Source: Ceratodon purpureus (lineage: Eukaryota; Streptophyta; Bryopsida; Pseudoditrichales; Ditrichaceae). From it: a stretch of DNA of 64,000 bases. The DNA lies in NCBI GenBank assembly GCA_014871385.1, contig CM026426.1, positions 102,319,220 to 102,383,219 on the forward strand, read 5' to 3'. Positions within the stretch are counted from its first letter, which is position 1. Every line of letters begins with the position of its first letter. Position numbers and translations under genes: made by a program. Positions 10,796 to 21,086 of the stretch are shown piece by piece. The notes under the pieces are model-generated. The model was not told the origin of the DNA and did no database searches. It saw only the letters and a program-made list of their open reading frames with translations.

Positions 10796-11717
10796 TGACG
10801 TGCCGGTGGTTATTCCTTCCGATCCGAGAGTGGATGAGTATGATATTCTGGGAGATATCAAGTCCCTCAAGGCAAATGTCACGATTGGACAGTTGCTCCA
10901 TGACAATGTGAATTACCAGAAGGTAATCCGAGAGGCTTCGACGAAGCGGAGGCGCCGAGGGGTGAAACTTCCGTCTGTAGCTACTAATTTCTTACAGGTT
11001 GAGGATCACGGAGCCCCGGAACTGACGGTATTAGTGGAAGGATGTGCTATCCCGAAGGTTCCGGTAGATGGTGGATCCGGTGTAAACCTGATGTTGGAAG
11101 ATATGGCATTTGAGCTTGGATACACCTCATTCGAATCTATAGATCAGGTGTTACGAATGGCGGATCAATCTAGGGTTAAACCCGTGGGAAGATTGTCCCA
11201 AGTTCCGACTACGATCGGAGAAGTAACCTACCTCTTGAATTATGTGATAATCCGAGTTAGTACGGGCCGTCCCTTTCCGATGTTGTTAGGAAGACCCTGG
11301 CTATACATGGCAAGAGTCCTCGTTGATTGGGGAGCCAAGGAGTTTGTGCTCGGAAAAACCAACCAGCGGATTCCGTGGAAGATGGATGGATATCTAGGGG
11401 AAACCAGCGGCTCGGATGGTTATACGTCGGATTGGTCCGATCCGGAAGAAGAGGATGACAAAGTATTTAGTTATTTCGTAAACCAGTTCTCGGAAGTTAC
11501 CGAGGATGACTTCCGATTTAATAATCCGATCAGTGAGCAACCCCAACCAGCACCGGATCGCGTGAAATTCCCGGTACTGGAGGATCGCTCTCTCGGAGAG
11601 GGAAGTGTCCCACTCTCGGCCGAATGGTTCCGACAACAGGTCGAGGAGGGGAACCTACCCGCGATGGGTCTCGATCCGGACACCCCTGTACGGGTGTGGA
11701 GTGCATGGACGGATTAG
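10689..11717 (+). CDS. Retropepsin-like aspartic protease (E4a)
   Basis: The protein contains VDGGSGVNLM (catalytic Asp loop), VLRMADQSRV and FPMLLGRPWLYMARVLVDWG, the block order of plant Ty3/gypsy proteases. It lies in the +1 frame relative to gag, overlapping it at 10689-10795, so either a small indel or translational frameshifting separates the two. After an acidic tail the frame stops at a TAG (11715-11717) but continues open for about 19 codons to a TAA near 11770. There the sequence switches to the opposite-strand copy E4b, so everything downstream (reverse transcriptase, integrase) is lost. Confidence 0.7.
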   Translation: MGWKEGTFRKILARKFWKELTDPPVWKITKPSVRFDDVPVVIPSDPRVDEYDILGDIKSLKANVTIGQLLHDNVNYQKVIREASTKRRRRGVKLPSVATNFLQVEDHGAPELTVLVEGCAIPKVPVDGGSGVNLMLEDMAFELGYTSFESIDQVLRMADQSRVKPVGRLSQVPTTIGEVTYLLNYVIIRVSTGRPFPMLLGRPWLYMARVLVDWGAKEFVLGKTNQRIPWKMDGYLGETSGSDGYTSDWSDPEEEDDKVFSYFVNQFSEVTEDDFRFNNPISEQPQPAPDRVKFPVLEDRSLGEGSVPLSAEWFRQQVEEGNLPAMGLDPDTPVRVWSAWTD

Positions 11718-11767
11718 GGAGAGGAACAGGAATCGGAACGAGTCAAGAACGTTGTGAAACCATCCGA

Positions 11768-13148
11768 CTATGAGAAGGCTTGGTAAACGGCGCACTGATT
11801 GGCCACCATGTTCTTCATCTGCACCCAAGTGTCCCTCATCACCTGCGTCCGGTCGTGCATGATCTTCACAATCTTCTTGACAGTCGGATCCGGTTGACAG
11901 GTTAGGAAGGCTTGGTAAACGGCGCACTGATTGGCCACATCCACCGGAAGGGCTAAGGTGGCCTTGATCTCGACGACCGACTGGATGGCCTCGGCTGCCC
12001 GGTCACGGGCGTCACTGTAATCCTTCTGGGCATCACGCACCTCCTGCTCGAGCTTCAGAATCCTCTCCCGGTACTTCTCTAGCCGTTCCATGTGCTTGTT
12101 CTGGAGACCGGCCAAGTCCCGGTGCTTGCGAAGAATATTCAGGCATTCCTCCAACCGGTCCAAACCCGTAAGGGCAATTACCTCCTTAGCCAACCGGCCC
12201 TCCGTCTGCCTAGTCGACTGTAGGAACCGAGCATACGTCGACACCTGCTCCGAAAAGGTTTACTAAGTCCTGGCACGGGTCCCCGGTGTGCTCCGGTGGT
12301 CCGGTGGGTTTTTGGACTTCCGTGTTCAAGGTTCGCTTGGTCGGGGTGGGAGTCCGAGGGGATCCGGACGGCTGTCCCTTCTCCGGGCTGGGACGGGGTC
12401 TCTTAGCCGGCGTGGGGGAGACCTCGAAAATATCATCATCATCGTCTTGATCGGACACCTCTTCCGGTTCGGCGTACTGCAGATAACTTTTGATTTCATC
12501 GTACTCCCGGATCTCCTTAGGGCTCAACAGCCCCTTGTGACGGTAGAGGTGAATGAGGAAAGACGGAAGGCACGTGGCCTGCTTCTTGGTCTTCCGGAGA
12601 TTGGCTACCTGCCGGTCGACTATCGTCTTCATCATGACGCCCCAGTCTACCGTGAATTCACCGATCATGGCCCCAATGAAAACGGACGCCCACTTGATGG
12701 TTATCCGTTTGGGCTTTTCCGGATGGAAAATAGGGTTCATAAACCCTACGACCCTCCGGGCCTCCGGATCCGTGATGTCATCCAGCTCCCATCCTTCTCT
12801 TCGGTCTCCGGGCCCCTTGATATACCCCCACACAAACTCCCGGGTCTCCAGTGTCGAGATCTCTCCAGAGTTCTTGAAACCATACGTCTCCCTCCAGAGG
12901 TGTGCCGTCCACTTCTCCGGCTCTCCCCGGATGGTTCCTCGATTCTCGGGATTCTTGACGAGGATCTCCTGGGCCGGAAGGGAATGTTTCCAACCCCATG
13001 CCTTGTCCAGTAGGAGCTCACAGCCCATGGCTTCTAAAGCGGTCCAGAGGAGCTCCTTCTCGTCGTCGTCTGCCGGCATCAACGGCATGACCCGTTGTAC
13101 CCTGAACAACTGTCCTTCCTCCGCCGGTTCCTTCCCCTTTCTACCCAT
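11768..13148 (-). pseudogene. ORF1 of E4b, second copy of the E4 upstream ORF
   Basis: Starts at ATG 13148 (MGRKGKEPAEEGQLFRVQ). The head aligns with ORF1 of E4a: KWTAHLWRETYGF, VVGFMNPIFHPEKPKRITI, FLIHLYRHKGLLSPKEIREY. An acidic stretch (DDDDD) and a Pro/Thr-rich linker follow. Near 12245-12265 a one-base shift moves reading from frame 2 to frame 1, where a coiled coil continues (EECLNILRKHRDLAGLQ, LEKYRERILKLEQEV) to 11768. It differs greatly from the E4a protein at residue level, so the two are separate family members, not a recent duplication. Function unknown. Confidence 0.6.
11774..11938. repeat. 33-bp direct repeat at the E4a/E4b junction
   Basis: The same 33 bases (GAAGGCTTGGTAAACGG...) occur at 11774-11806 and 11906-11938, 132 bp apart. 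On the minus strand both copies encode VANQCAVYQAF, so the repeat is an in-frame 44-codon duplication in the E4b coding sequence. The left copy coincides with the point where the E4a polyprotein frame ends. Confidence 0.75.
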
Positions 13149-13726
13149 TCTGCTAAGTCCTCCTCACCGTAACTCCGGTATCACCTGCACGCACGATCCT
13201 CACCACAATCCTTCACCTAACGGAAACACTTTCGTCTCACCGTCTCTCTCTCCTACCGTCCAACCCTAACTACGCCCTTCGCCGTGGAACCCAAGGACCC
13301 GGCGCACCACAAAATGACAAAAAGAAAGGAGGAGCACGGCTGTTCTTCCTCCTTTTATACCTACCCTCACGCCCATCCGTTCGTAGCTAACCATGACGGA
13401 CGGTCGTAGCCTTTCATCATTGGGCGGTCGCGACCGGCGGCGCTTTAATGGTTGCAGCCATTCTTCCCGCGTGCGTCGTACCTTTCGGTGGTTATCCTTA
13501 AGTTTGCGGTGTCAGGGTTCCGTCATACGGACGGTGCTCCCTCTCCTTCACCGCAGACGACCGGATCTCACCCGGCTGACCTTCCGGTTCTCTTATTTAT
13601 TCGGCCAACCGTCTTAACCGGTTGTTTCACTTATCTAAGTAGTACTTCCGTATTCCTAACACAAAATTTTTAAATTTTTATCATTTTCCTACCGGAATTA
13701 GTATTCCGGTGTGTCAACCCTGAAAA
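13149..13726 (-). other. 5' LTR-like/promoter region of E4b
   Basis: No gene supported. Carries the TATA box and, outside it, a minus-strand TGTTAGGAATACGG (starting at 13661) that may be an LTR start. At 13691-13710 lies a palindrome with arms ACCGGAAT and ATTCCGGT. A related CCGGAGTAAGTATTCC is at about 5364-5380, upstream of E4a, suggesting both elements share this end. Confidence 0.4.
13351..13361 (-). promoter_or_regulatory. TATA box of E4b
   Basis: Minus-strand GGTATAAAAGG about 200 bp upstream of the ATG at 13148, matching the arrangement in E4a. Confidence 0.55.
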
Positions 13727-13942
13727 TCACTTTCCACACTTGAACTTGCTGCGGATGCGACATTGCTCGTCGAAGTCCCAGAATTGGAACGGCCAGTCGA
13801 CACACCTTCCTTTCTCCAATCGCAACCGCAACTCCCGATATGTGTCTCCCAACTCACAATAAAACGGGCTCAATAGCTCGTGCCGCGAGCTCTCATCCGC
13901 GACAGAGTAGAGGTTGATCTTCTGATTCAAACCCATCTTCAT
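13727..13942 (-). CDS. Small unrecognised gene or first exon
   Basis: ATG at 13942 opens a frame of 71 residues beginning MKMGLNQKINLYSV and including DTYRELRLRLEKGRC and WPFQFWDFDEQCRIRSKF, ending at TGA 13727. The upstream region has three AACCCTAA-type teloboxes (minus-strand TTAGGGTT), common near plant transcription starts. The composition is ordinary for a globular protein and unlike the surrounding transposons, so this may be the first exon of a host gene whose remainder was displaced by E4b. No family recognised. Confidence 0.35.
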   Translation of the reverse strand: MKMGLNQKINLYSVADESSRHELLSPFYCELGDTYRELRLRLEKGRCVDWPFQFWDFDEQCRIRSKFKCGK

Positions 13943-14600
13943 TCTATCCCCTGAGCACCACGACACCCACAACCGCAACCCTAACAGGAACCCAGAAGAC
14001 CCACAACCGCAACCCTAATTGTCGTTGAACAAAAACCAATAAAACCCCAAGTACCAAAAAACAAGAAACACACAGTGAACACACCGTGGCGGCAGCGAAA
14101 GTCGTTGGAATCCGCGGGAGTTCGAAGTTTGCCCTCTCCAAACCCTAACCCCATCATCATGAGTTGTCAAGTGCATCTGACGGCCACCTTTTTCCCACGT
14201 GGCACCTCGAGTGTATCCTCAATCTAGCAATTACTGTGAACTAGATCTTTGTACCAGCCCATGAATATAAAGGGGGGTATCCTAAGTCTACTTATTTCCT
14301 ACTAGCACCTATTAAACCACACCCTACATTATTTATAACACACCGAATGACAAATTCTCTACCCTATAGTATAAGTAACCACATTATAATTTTTACCCCG
14401 ATTCTTTTTTAGACAGCCTACATTTGTTCTCACCTATACTTCTACTTCTACCACTTACTGCACCCCCCAAGGGAAGTCTTTGATGAAGGAATCATAGAGG
14501 GGATCGCTGCAGTGGAGATGAACTTCCCCCGAGAAGGTCGCAGCTGCTTTGGTGGTGACGCTTTAAGGGTTGAGAGCTCCAAATTTCAGCCTCTGACCAG
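13943..14600. other. Upstream/intergenic region with teloboxes
   Basis: AACCCTAA-type motifs occur near 13979, 14010 and 14142. The remainder to the copia insertion site has no recognisable gene. Confidence 0.4.
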
Positions 14601-14605
14601 CGAGG
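14601..14605. other. Target-site duplication (left) of copia element
   Basis: CGAGG, repeated at 20006-20010 immediately after the 3' LTR. Confidence 0.85.
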
Positions 14606-14744
14606 TGTTCGAGTTTTTCATCCATTAGGGTTTAACGCTAATTATAGAATTAGGTTAGGGACCCCCGCCTCCGGCTATCCTCTCTATATATTCTCTCTGT
14701 ACAATTTCAACTCTCTCTTCAGAGCTTATTCTTTTGTACCAACA
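14606..14744 (+). repeat. 5' LTR (copia)
   Basis: Begins TGTTCGAG and ends CCAACA, 139 bp, the same length as the 3' LTR and 137/139 identical by eye. Confidence 0.9.
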
Positions 14745-14756
14745 TGGTATCAGAGC
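14745..14756 (+). other. Primer binding site (initiator Met tRNA)
   Basis: TGGTATCAGAGC directly follows the 5' LTR; this is the classic complement of the plant initiator methionine tRNA 3' end. Confidence 0.9.
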
Positions 14757-14805
14757 TCGATCTGTAGAATCACAGATTAGAAGTTTGAGTCAGTAAATCA
14801 GTAGG

Positions 14806-17800
14806 ATGGATTTACTAACTCGTGATATGGCTGACTCAAAACTTGAGGGACAAGGAAACTACTTGTTATGGAGCTATAGAGTTAAAATGATTTTGATGCA
14901 GGAAGATCTCTGGAAGTTCATCGTACCTGCAACTAGCTCGGTTCCTGACGGCAGCAGCTCCAGCAGCGCAATCTCGGGAACAGCTACCTCAACAGCTCCC
15001 CCCGCCAGTGCCGCAGGCACAGCAAACACCGGAGTCACCAGTGGAAGTGCAGCCACAGCAGCAGCAACAACTCCCACTGCGAATGATGAGTCAGAGCGCA
15101 AGATACGTGCCTGTAGAGTCATCATCTCCACGGTAAAAGACCATATCATTCTCCATGTCCTTCATCTCACAGATCCTCGTCAAATTTGGGATAAGCTCAA
15201 AAAGATGTATGACATTCCGAGTCCTTCTAGACGCTTAGCTCTAAAGGAAAAATTGTATTCATTGAGAATGCCCGAAGGAAAGACCTTGGATTCTCACTTG
15301 CAGGAAACCAATTCAATTATCACACAACAAGCTAGCCTAGGCGTCATGGTCCAAGATGAGGACCTAGTAGACCAGATGTTAGGGAGTCTACCTAGGAGCT
15401 GGTCTACGTTCAAGGCAGTTCAGAAAAGCAGGGAATGGAGCCCCACTTTCTCTGAATTGCAAGGCCTTATGCTGTACGAAGAAGTCTCAAGACTCTCCGA
15501 GAAGCATCAAGAAACAGAGAAGATATCGTACCTTCAAAAATCTCAACGGGCTCCCAACTTCCGCGACAACAGGGGCAGATCTGGCAGAAGTAGCAGAGGC
15601 CGAGGCCGCAGCTACTATCCACCTCGAACGTGCAGAAAATATGGCAAGCCAGGTCACAGCGAAGCTGACTGTGAAGTCACGAAAGTCGAAAGACAAATTC
15701 GTGACTTACAAATTCAACTTTCAAGTCTCAAGATTCCAACAAGCTCCTATGCTACCATAGAAGACATACCTAAAGATGACTCATCCGAAGATGCCGAAGC
15801 ATCCCTTAATGCTTGCATGTCAGCATTCTCCACCGACGAAGAGCCCTGGTTTCTTGACTCTGGTGCTAGTTCTCATGTTACTGGGAATACTGATTTTATT
15901 TCGGATATTTCTCAGTCCTCTGTGTCCACCATTCGAACAGCTGCAGGACAGATTCTTCCTGTGAGTTACAAGGGAAATGTTAGTTATTCATCAAATGGAG
16001 TAAAAACTGTCACAGACATTCTCTATGTTCCTGGTGTACGCACTAATCTACTTTCAGTAGGCAGATTCACAGACTTGAGACACATTGTAGTGTTCAACTC
16101 GAACAAATGTCTCATATACGATGCTCAACAGCCAAGCAAGATATTCTTGCAAGCAGCCCGTGACCCTAAGACGAAGTTGTACCGACTCCTAGCACATCCT
16201 ATATCTACTCAATCTCATGTCAACAGTGCTCCACACTTACCTAAAGCTTCGATGGAGATTCAAGACTTATGGCACCGAAGGCTGGCCCATGTGAACAATC
16301 AAAGCCTGTATCACCTCACTCAGAAAAATCTAGTAAATGGTGTGCCACGACTACCATATGTCAAGCGACACTGTGATAGCTGTGCTCTCGGTAAATCCCA
16401 GCGACTTGCGTTCCCGAAGCTGAGGTCGACCTTCACATCGGCACCTCTCCAGCTCATCCATAGTGACCTCTGCGGTCCTCTGTCAACACCAACTCGCTCA
16501 AATTGTAAGTACATTTTGACATTCATAGATGATTTTTCTAGAAAATCTTGGATCTATTTCTTATCAGCCAAGTCACAAACACTATCTTACTTCATGCAAT
16601 TCAAAAAGTTGGTAGAGACTCCATCACAGAAAATTCAATCTATCCGCTCAGATAGAGGGGGGGAATATACCTCAGCAGAATTTGATCAATTCTGCACAGC
16701 AAACGGGATACATCACCAGCTCACAGCAGGTTATGCGCCGCAGCAGAACGGGGTTGCTGAGAGGCGCAACAGGTACCTATTGGAAGGTATTCGAAGTGTT
16801 GCCTCAGGTACCAATATCCCACGGTCCCTTTGGGATGAAGTCGCCAAAACTGTAAACTATATACAGAATCGACTCCCCTGCAGAGCCCTCAACCTGCAAA
16901 CACCAAAACAAATGTTCACAGGTCAGAAGCCCAATCTATCTCATCTCAGAGTCATAGGTTGCGTAGCTTTCTGTCATATTCCCGATGAAAAGAGGTCCAA
17001 ACTAGACCCCAAGGCTATCCCAACCATACTATTAGGGTACGATGAAAAATCCAAAGCCTATAGATGCTATAACCCACAGACTAGAAAGATTGTCAGCAGT
17101 CGTGATGTTATCTTTGATGAAGAAAACTTTACCATAAAAAATATTCCTACACAGCCTAGCATACAGGACCTCTATCCGATAGAAGAGCTACCCAATACAA
17201 CCCCATCCTCTTCTATACCTACAGATTCCCGTATTGAACAACCTGCTTTATCTCACCTTCCTGAGCCACTCTCTCCTTCGACCGCTTCTCCATCAGGTAC
17301 ACCCGGTCCTGTCACATCGCCACCATCACAAGATACATTGTCAGAACCTGAGAATCACGAGCCTCAACTTTGTCGCAGCACAAGGACCCGAGCCCCGAGC
17401 ATTAAACTCGGAGACTATTATGTCTACCTAACAGACACGTCCCCAGACTGTATCCAAATCTTGGCCAGCGATGTTCAGGATTATTCCTCTTCTTCACATT
17501 GTGAATCGACTACCGAACCAACACTGAAGCAGGCACTCCAAGATTCACGATGGTACAATGCAATGAGAGAGGAAATGGACAGCATCTACCGCAACAATAC
17601 TTGGAGTTTAGAAAACCTACCTGATGGTGTGAAGCCAATCACGTGCCGTTGGGTTTTTCGAACCAAGCAAGGCCCTGCTACAACTCCTGCAATTCACAAA
17701 GCAAGATTAGTAGCTCGCGGCTTTGAGCAACGCCCAGGATTGGACTACGACAAAACATTTGCGCCAGTAATCAAATGGGTAGCGATACGTACCTCTGTTG

Positions 17801-19116
17801 CCCTCGCAGCAAGCCACGGCTGGGACATCCACCACATGGATGTCCGAACTGCCTTTCTTCACGGAATTTTAAAGGAGCAAGTTTACATGAAACAGCCTCC
17901 GGGGTTCGAGGTGCCAGGCCAGGAAGCGAAAGTATGCAAGCTTCTCCGCTCACTTTATGGACTAAAGCAATCGCCACGTGCATGGTATGACCGCATCGAT
18001 GGCTCTCTTCGGGATATTGGTCTCACCAAGAGCTCCTTCGACCCGAATCTTTATTATCTGCACCAAAATGGCAACATATTATTGGTCATGCTATATGTCG
18101 ACGACTTGTTTATTACAGGGAGCTGTCCGAACCTTATCACCTGGATTAAACTCTACCTACACAAGACCTTCGACATGACTGACCTTGGGAGAATTTCAAA
18201 GTATTTAGGAGTTATGTTTGATTACATACCTCAAGGCATATTCTTGCATCAAAGGGACTATGCTGCCTCCATCGTCGCCGAATTTCTCCCATCTACATTT
18301 CAACCTGCCAAAGTACCACTTCCAGCAGGTCAGATCCTTACTGCTCACACCGGAACCCCTAGCATAGACTCCACTTAGTATTCTAAGCTTGTAGGGAAAC
18401 TCATTTTTCTCACAATCTCTCGGCCAGACATATCCTATGCGGTAAACAGAATAGCTTCCTACATGTCTTGCCCTCAACAAAGCCATTTAGATTCTGCTCA
18501 TTACATCTTACGTTACTTGAAAGGTACCCTAGACTATGGTCTCCTCTACAAGTACAAGCAGAAATTCGAGATTAAAGGATATACTGACGCTGACTGGGGC
18601 ACATGCCCGGACACCAGAAGAAGTGTGGGGGCTTACCTGATGACTGCTGCCGGTGCTCCCCTGAGTTGGCAAAGTAAACGGCAACTTACAATTTCACGCT
18701 CCAGCACTGAATCCGAGTACCGCTCCCTGAGTGATGGAGTACAGGAGGCCGTTTGGATCTCTCGCCTCCTCCAATAGCTACGCCTTCTACCGCAGTCGCC
18801 CGTCTCCATTCACCATGCCAATTCAGAAATCCACACAAACCTTGAACCATCAGTGCAAGTCTACTGCGATAACCAGAGTGCTATAAAATTGGCCAAAAAC
18901 CCTGTGTTCCATGCCCGTAGCAAACATATAGAAATCCACCACCACTTCATCAGAGAGCGTGTTCTAGAGGGGGAAATAGAACTGAAGTTTATTAGCACAT
19001 CGCAACAGCCAGCGGATATTCTTACAAAGCCTTTAGGAAGAATAAAATTCGAACTCCACAGAACCAGCTTCAATCTCTATAGTCTCTCCTACCTGCAAAG
19101 TAAACCTCTAACTTGA
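14806..19116 (+). pseudogene. Copia Gag-Pol polyprotein with two in-frame TAG codons
   Basis: From ATG 14806 to TGA 19116 one frame of 1,436 codons is open except TAG at 18376-18378 and 18775-18777; there are no frameshifts. Domains in order: Gag; a zinc knuckle reading CRKYGKPGHSEADC, where the second Cys is Tyr (TAT); protease WFLDSGASSHV; integrase with the HRRLAH...CDSCALGK zinc site and Asp, Asp, Glu at IHSDLCGPL, IRSDRGGEY and NGVAERRNR; reverse transcriptase with YVDDLFITG; RNase H with YTDADWG, SSTESEYRSL and YCDNQSAI. All catalytic residues of integrase and reverse transcriptase are present. Under the standard code the TAGs would truncate reverse transcriptase near its end and remove RNase H. 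Each TAG is one C-to-T change from CAG. Confidence 0.93.
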
Positions 19117-19398
19117 CAAGTATGAGGTCGCTTCCTCTAGCGTCCCGAATGCTTTGAATTTGGCGCCCCTAAACCTACACACCTCGAGGTTACAATCCTC
19201 CCAACTTAGAAAAACCTCAGTAACCCTACCTTTCCTAACAGCATAGAACTTAGAATTAAAACGTAACTTCTGTTTTCTACCAGTACAAGGGTCGCTCGGT
19301 AAAACCTTCACTGGCCCCCTCGTTCTTGAACAATCGCGACACATGCAATCCCGCGTACATCCTCGCGACTCATACCCATCTGCAGGGAACGTGGCCAT
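19108..19398 (-). CDS. Antisense ORF with RNase H1 hybrid-binding (viroplasmin-like) domain
   Basis: ATG at 19398, 96 codons, stop TAG at 19108, on the strand opposite to pol in the 3' region of the copia element. After a Cys-rich N-terminus, the second half reads KFYAVRKGRVTEVFLSWEDC and then VCRFRGAKFKAFGTLEEATS. This follows the hybrid-binding domain pattern (YAV..GR..G...SW..C...V.GF.GA.FK.F.T..EA) found at the N-terminus of eukaryotic RNase H1 and in caulimovirus viroplasmin, which binds RNA:DNA hybrids. The RNase H catalytic domain is absent. Additional sense or antisense ORFs are known in the 3' region of some plant LTR elements. Whether it is expressed cannot be seen; the last 9 bases overlap the end of pol. 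Confidence 0.6.
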   Translation of the reverse strand: MATFPADGYESRGCTRDCMCRDCSRTRGPVKVLPSDPCTGRKQKLRFNSKFYAVRKGRVTEVFLSWEDCNLEVCRFRGAKFKAFGTLEEATSYLSS

Positions 19399-19856
19399 AC
19401 AGAATCAGCAACGCGTTACTTCAACGCAACAAAATTCAACTGAAGATCAAGCTTGTGGCGCAAAGATGGAAACCTCCACACAATCAACACGCAACTATCC
19501 TTTCCAGAACCAACGTCGTCACGATTAGGGTTTCCATCAACAAAGTGTTTGAGGTCTTACCTGCTGACAGAATGCTTCTTCGACGCCCAACATCGCATTC
19601 TCCCTGCTCTCCAACTACGACATCTTCTCCTTCAACAGTTCGCCTCCAACGACGCATCACCCACCGGTCCACTACCTCGAAAACTTCCCGCACAATGAAG
19701 TATATCGTTGCCGCCACCGACCATATCAAGAGCATCAAAATATCCGTCCAGGAACCCCGGCTTCCGACAACTCTGCCCCGCGTATCCATTGTCTCTGCTC
19801 CGACAATCAATTGTACAGACATTTACAATTACACCCCGACACTCCCCGTATCGGGT
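19399..19856. other. Copia 3' untranslated region
   Basis: Between the antisense ORF start and the purine tract. Several overlapping short open frames, none with recognisable content. Confidence 0.5.
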
Positions 19857-19866
19857 TGAGAAAGGG
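19857..19866 (+). other. Polypurine tract (copia)
   Basis: TGAGAAAGGG immediately before the 3' LTR. Confidence 0.75.
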
Positions 19867-20005
19867 TGTTCGAGTTTTTCATCCATTAGGGTTTAACGCT
19901 AATTATAGAATTAGGTTAGGGACCCCCGCCTCCGGCTATCCTCTGTATATATTCTCTCTGTACAATTTCAACTCTCTCTTCAGAGCTTATTCTTTTGTGC
20001 CAACA
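19867..20005 (+). repeat. 3' LTR (copia)
   Basis: 139 bp, TGTTCGAG...GTGCCAACA, followed by the duplicated target CGAGG at 20006-20010. Confidence 0.9.
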
Positions 20006-20010
20006 CGAGG

Positions 20011-21086
20011 GGACCAGATCGCGACTTCCCTCCCTTTTCTTCCCAGAGGTAGGGTTTTTGAACCCAACAATATTGTTGTTTTCTAATTTATCTAGTTTTA
20101 TGTAGTGGTGATAATCTATGGTGATTCTAAGCAAGTGTGTTAAGTCATATTGTGTAGAATTGAAAAATTTCAAAGTTCTCATGTGCATACAAGAAGAGAG
20201 AATTTGAAGAGGAGTTACTTATGGAGCAACATGTGCTTTTCGATCTGGGGTTTGTGAAGGCGCTGCAAGTGGCGTGGTAATGCAGTAGCTTCCTTCAGGT
20301 GCTCGAGAGGCATGTGCTCTTGCGGTTTTAATCACAAGGCCTGATTTTTCCCACAATTCCCAGAAGCAAACTAGTATAGGTATGGTTCTTTTTAATATGT
20401 ATTTTGTGTAGTTTAACGTATGCTGAAATGGAAATGTAGAGTGAAGGGTACTTAGGCGAGGTTATGAATGATTATGTGTATTTTGTTTTTTTATTTTCTT
20501 GTTATGACTGTGAATTTGCAAAAGAGAGAATAGGCTTACCTGTAGGCCGGAGCTCAGATGCGATCTCTTCCAAATTTGGCCGGATGAGCTGCCTCCAGCA
20601 TCACTTGGCTGCTCCGGGTACGCAACTTGGGAGAACGCTAAATGCTCCGTAGAAAAGGATAAGGCGGGACGGCGTGCCTCGGCGTCCACCGTGGCTCGCC
20701 ACCGTGGATGGCCCCGTTTTCCTCGCGCTTCCCCTCCCGGGTAACTCTGCGCCCCCGTAAATCCAAACCCCGCATTACACTGTGACATAACTAAAACTCC
20801 AGTGACACTAAACACTGAATGTGCCCGTGACACTAAATTTCTCTACTAATTGTGATCCAGAGAAAGTGACGTCACGCCACGTCAGTCGTCTCTCACCTCC
20901 CATGGGCGACTAGAGATTAAGGTTATCCAGTATTTCGTGTTGTCGACGTCTAGGTTTGATTGTTGTGAAGGAAGCGTAGCGGTTTCAAGGTTATTGGGAG
21001 ACAAAGGTTTGTAGTCCAAGTTATTGGAGCTTGTAGGGATTGTAGGGTTTGTGGGTTAATTAGTTCCACTGTTTTGTGTCTCTGGT
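20011..21086. other. Intergenic region
   Basis: No supported gene. Contains a GC-rich stretch near 20650-20760 and a segment with repeated GTGACACTAAA-type words near 20800-20840. Confidence 0.4.

Larger units (their letters stand above)
5371..11773 (+). mobile_element. E4a: CGGA-rich LTR-element fragment with extra 5' ORF, gag and protease
   Basis: Region order: promoter-like 5' region with TATA box, ORF1, an untranslated stretch, gag with three zinc knuckles, protease, then an abrupt end where a related copy (E4b) begins in opposite orientation. No reverse transcriptase or integrase is present. The plan ORF1-gag-protease recalls plant Ogre/Tat elements, which also have an ORF before gag; that comparison is inference. 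I could not fix the LTR boundaries. The region is unusually dense in CGGA/TCCG words in coding and non-coding parts alike. Confidence 0.6.
14606..20005 (+). mobile_element. Complete Ty1/copia LTR retrotransposon
   Basis: Full-length element of 5.4 kb: 139-bp LTRs at both ends (TGTTCG...CCAACA), primer site complementary to initiator Met tRNA, a single gag-pol frame in copia order (protease-integrase-reverse transcriptase-RNase H), purine tract and a perfect 5-bp target duplication. The LTRs differ at two positions (C/G near 14683 and A/G near 14739), so the insertion is young relative to its neighbours. Two in-frame TAG codons and a damaged zinc knuckle make this copy unlikely to be autonomous under the standard code. 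An antisense ORF lies between the end of pol and the 3' LTR. Confidence 0.95.

Noticed and set aside
12288..13269. Plus-strand frames of about 240 codons opposite E4b ORF1
   Set aside because: The minus-strand frame has conserved homology to E4a ORF1; the plus-strand ones have none.
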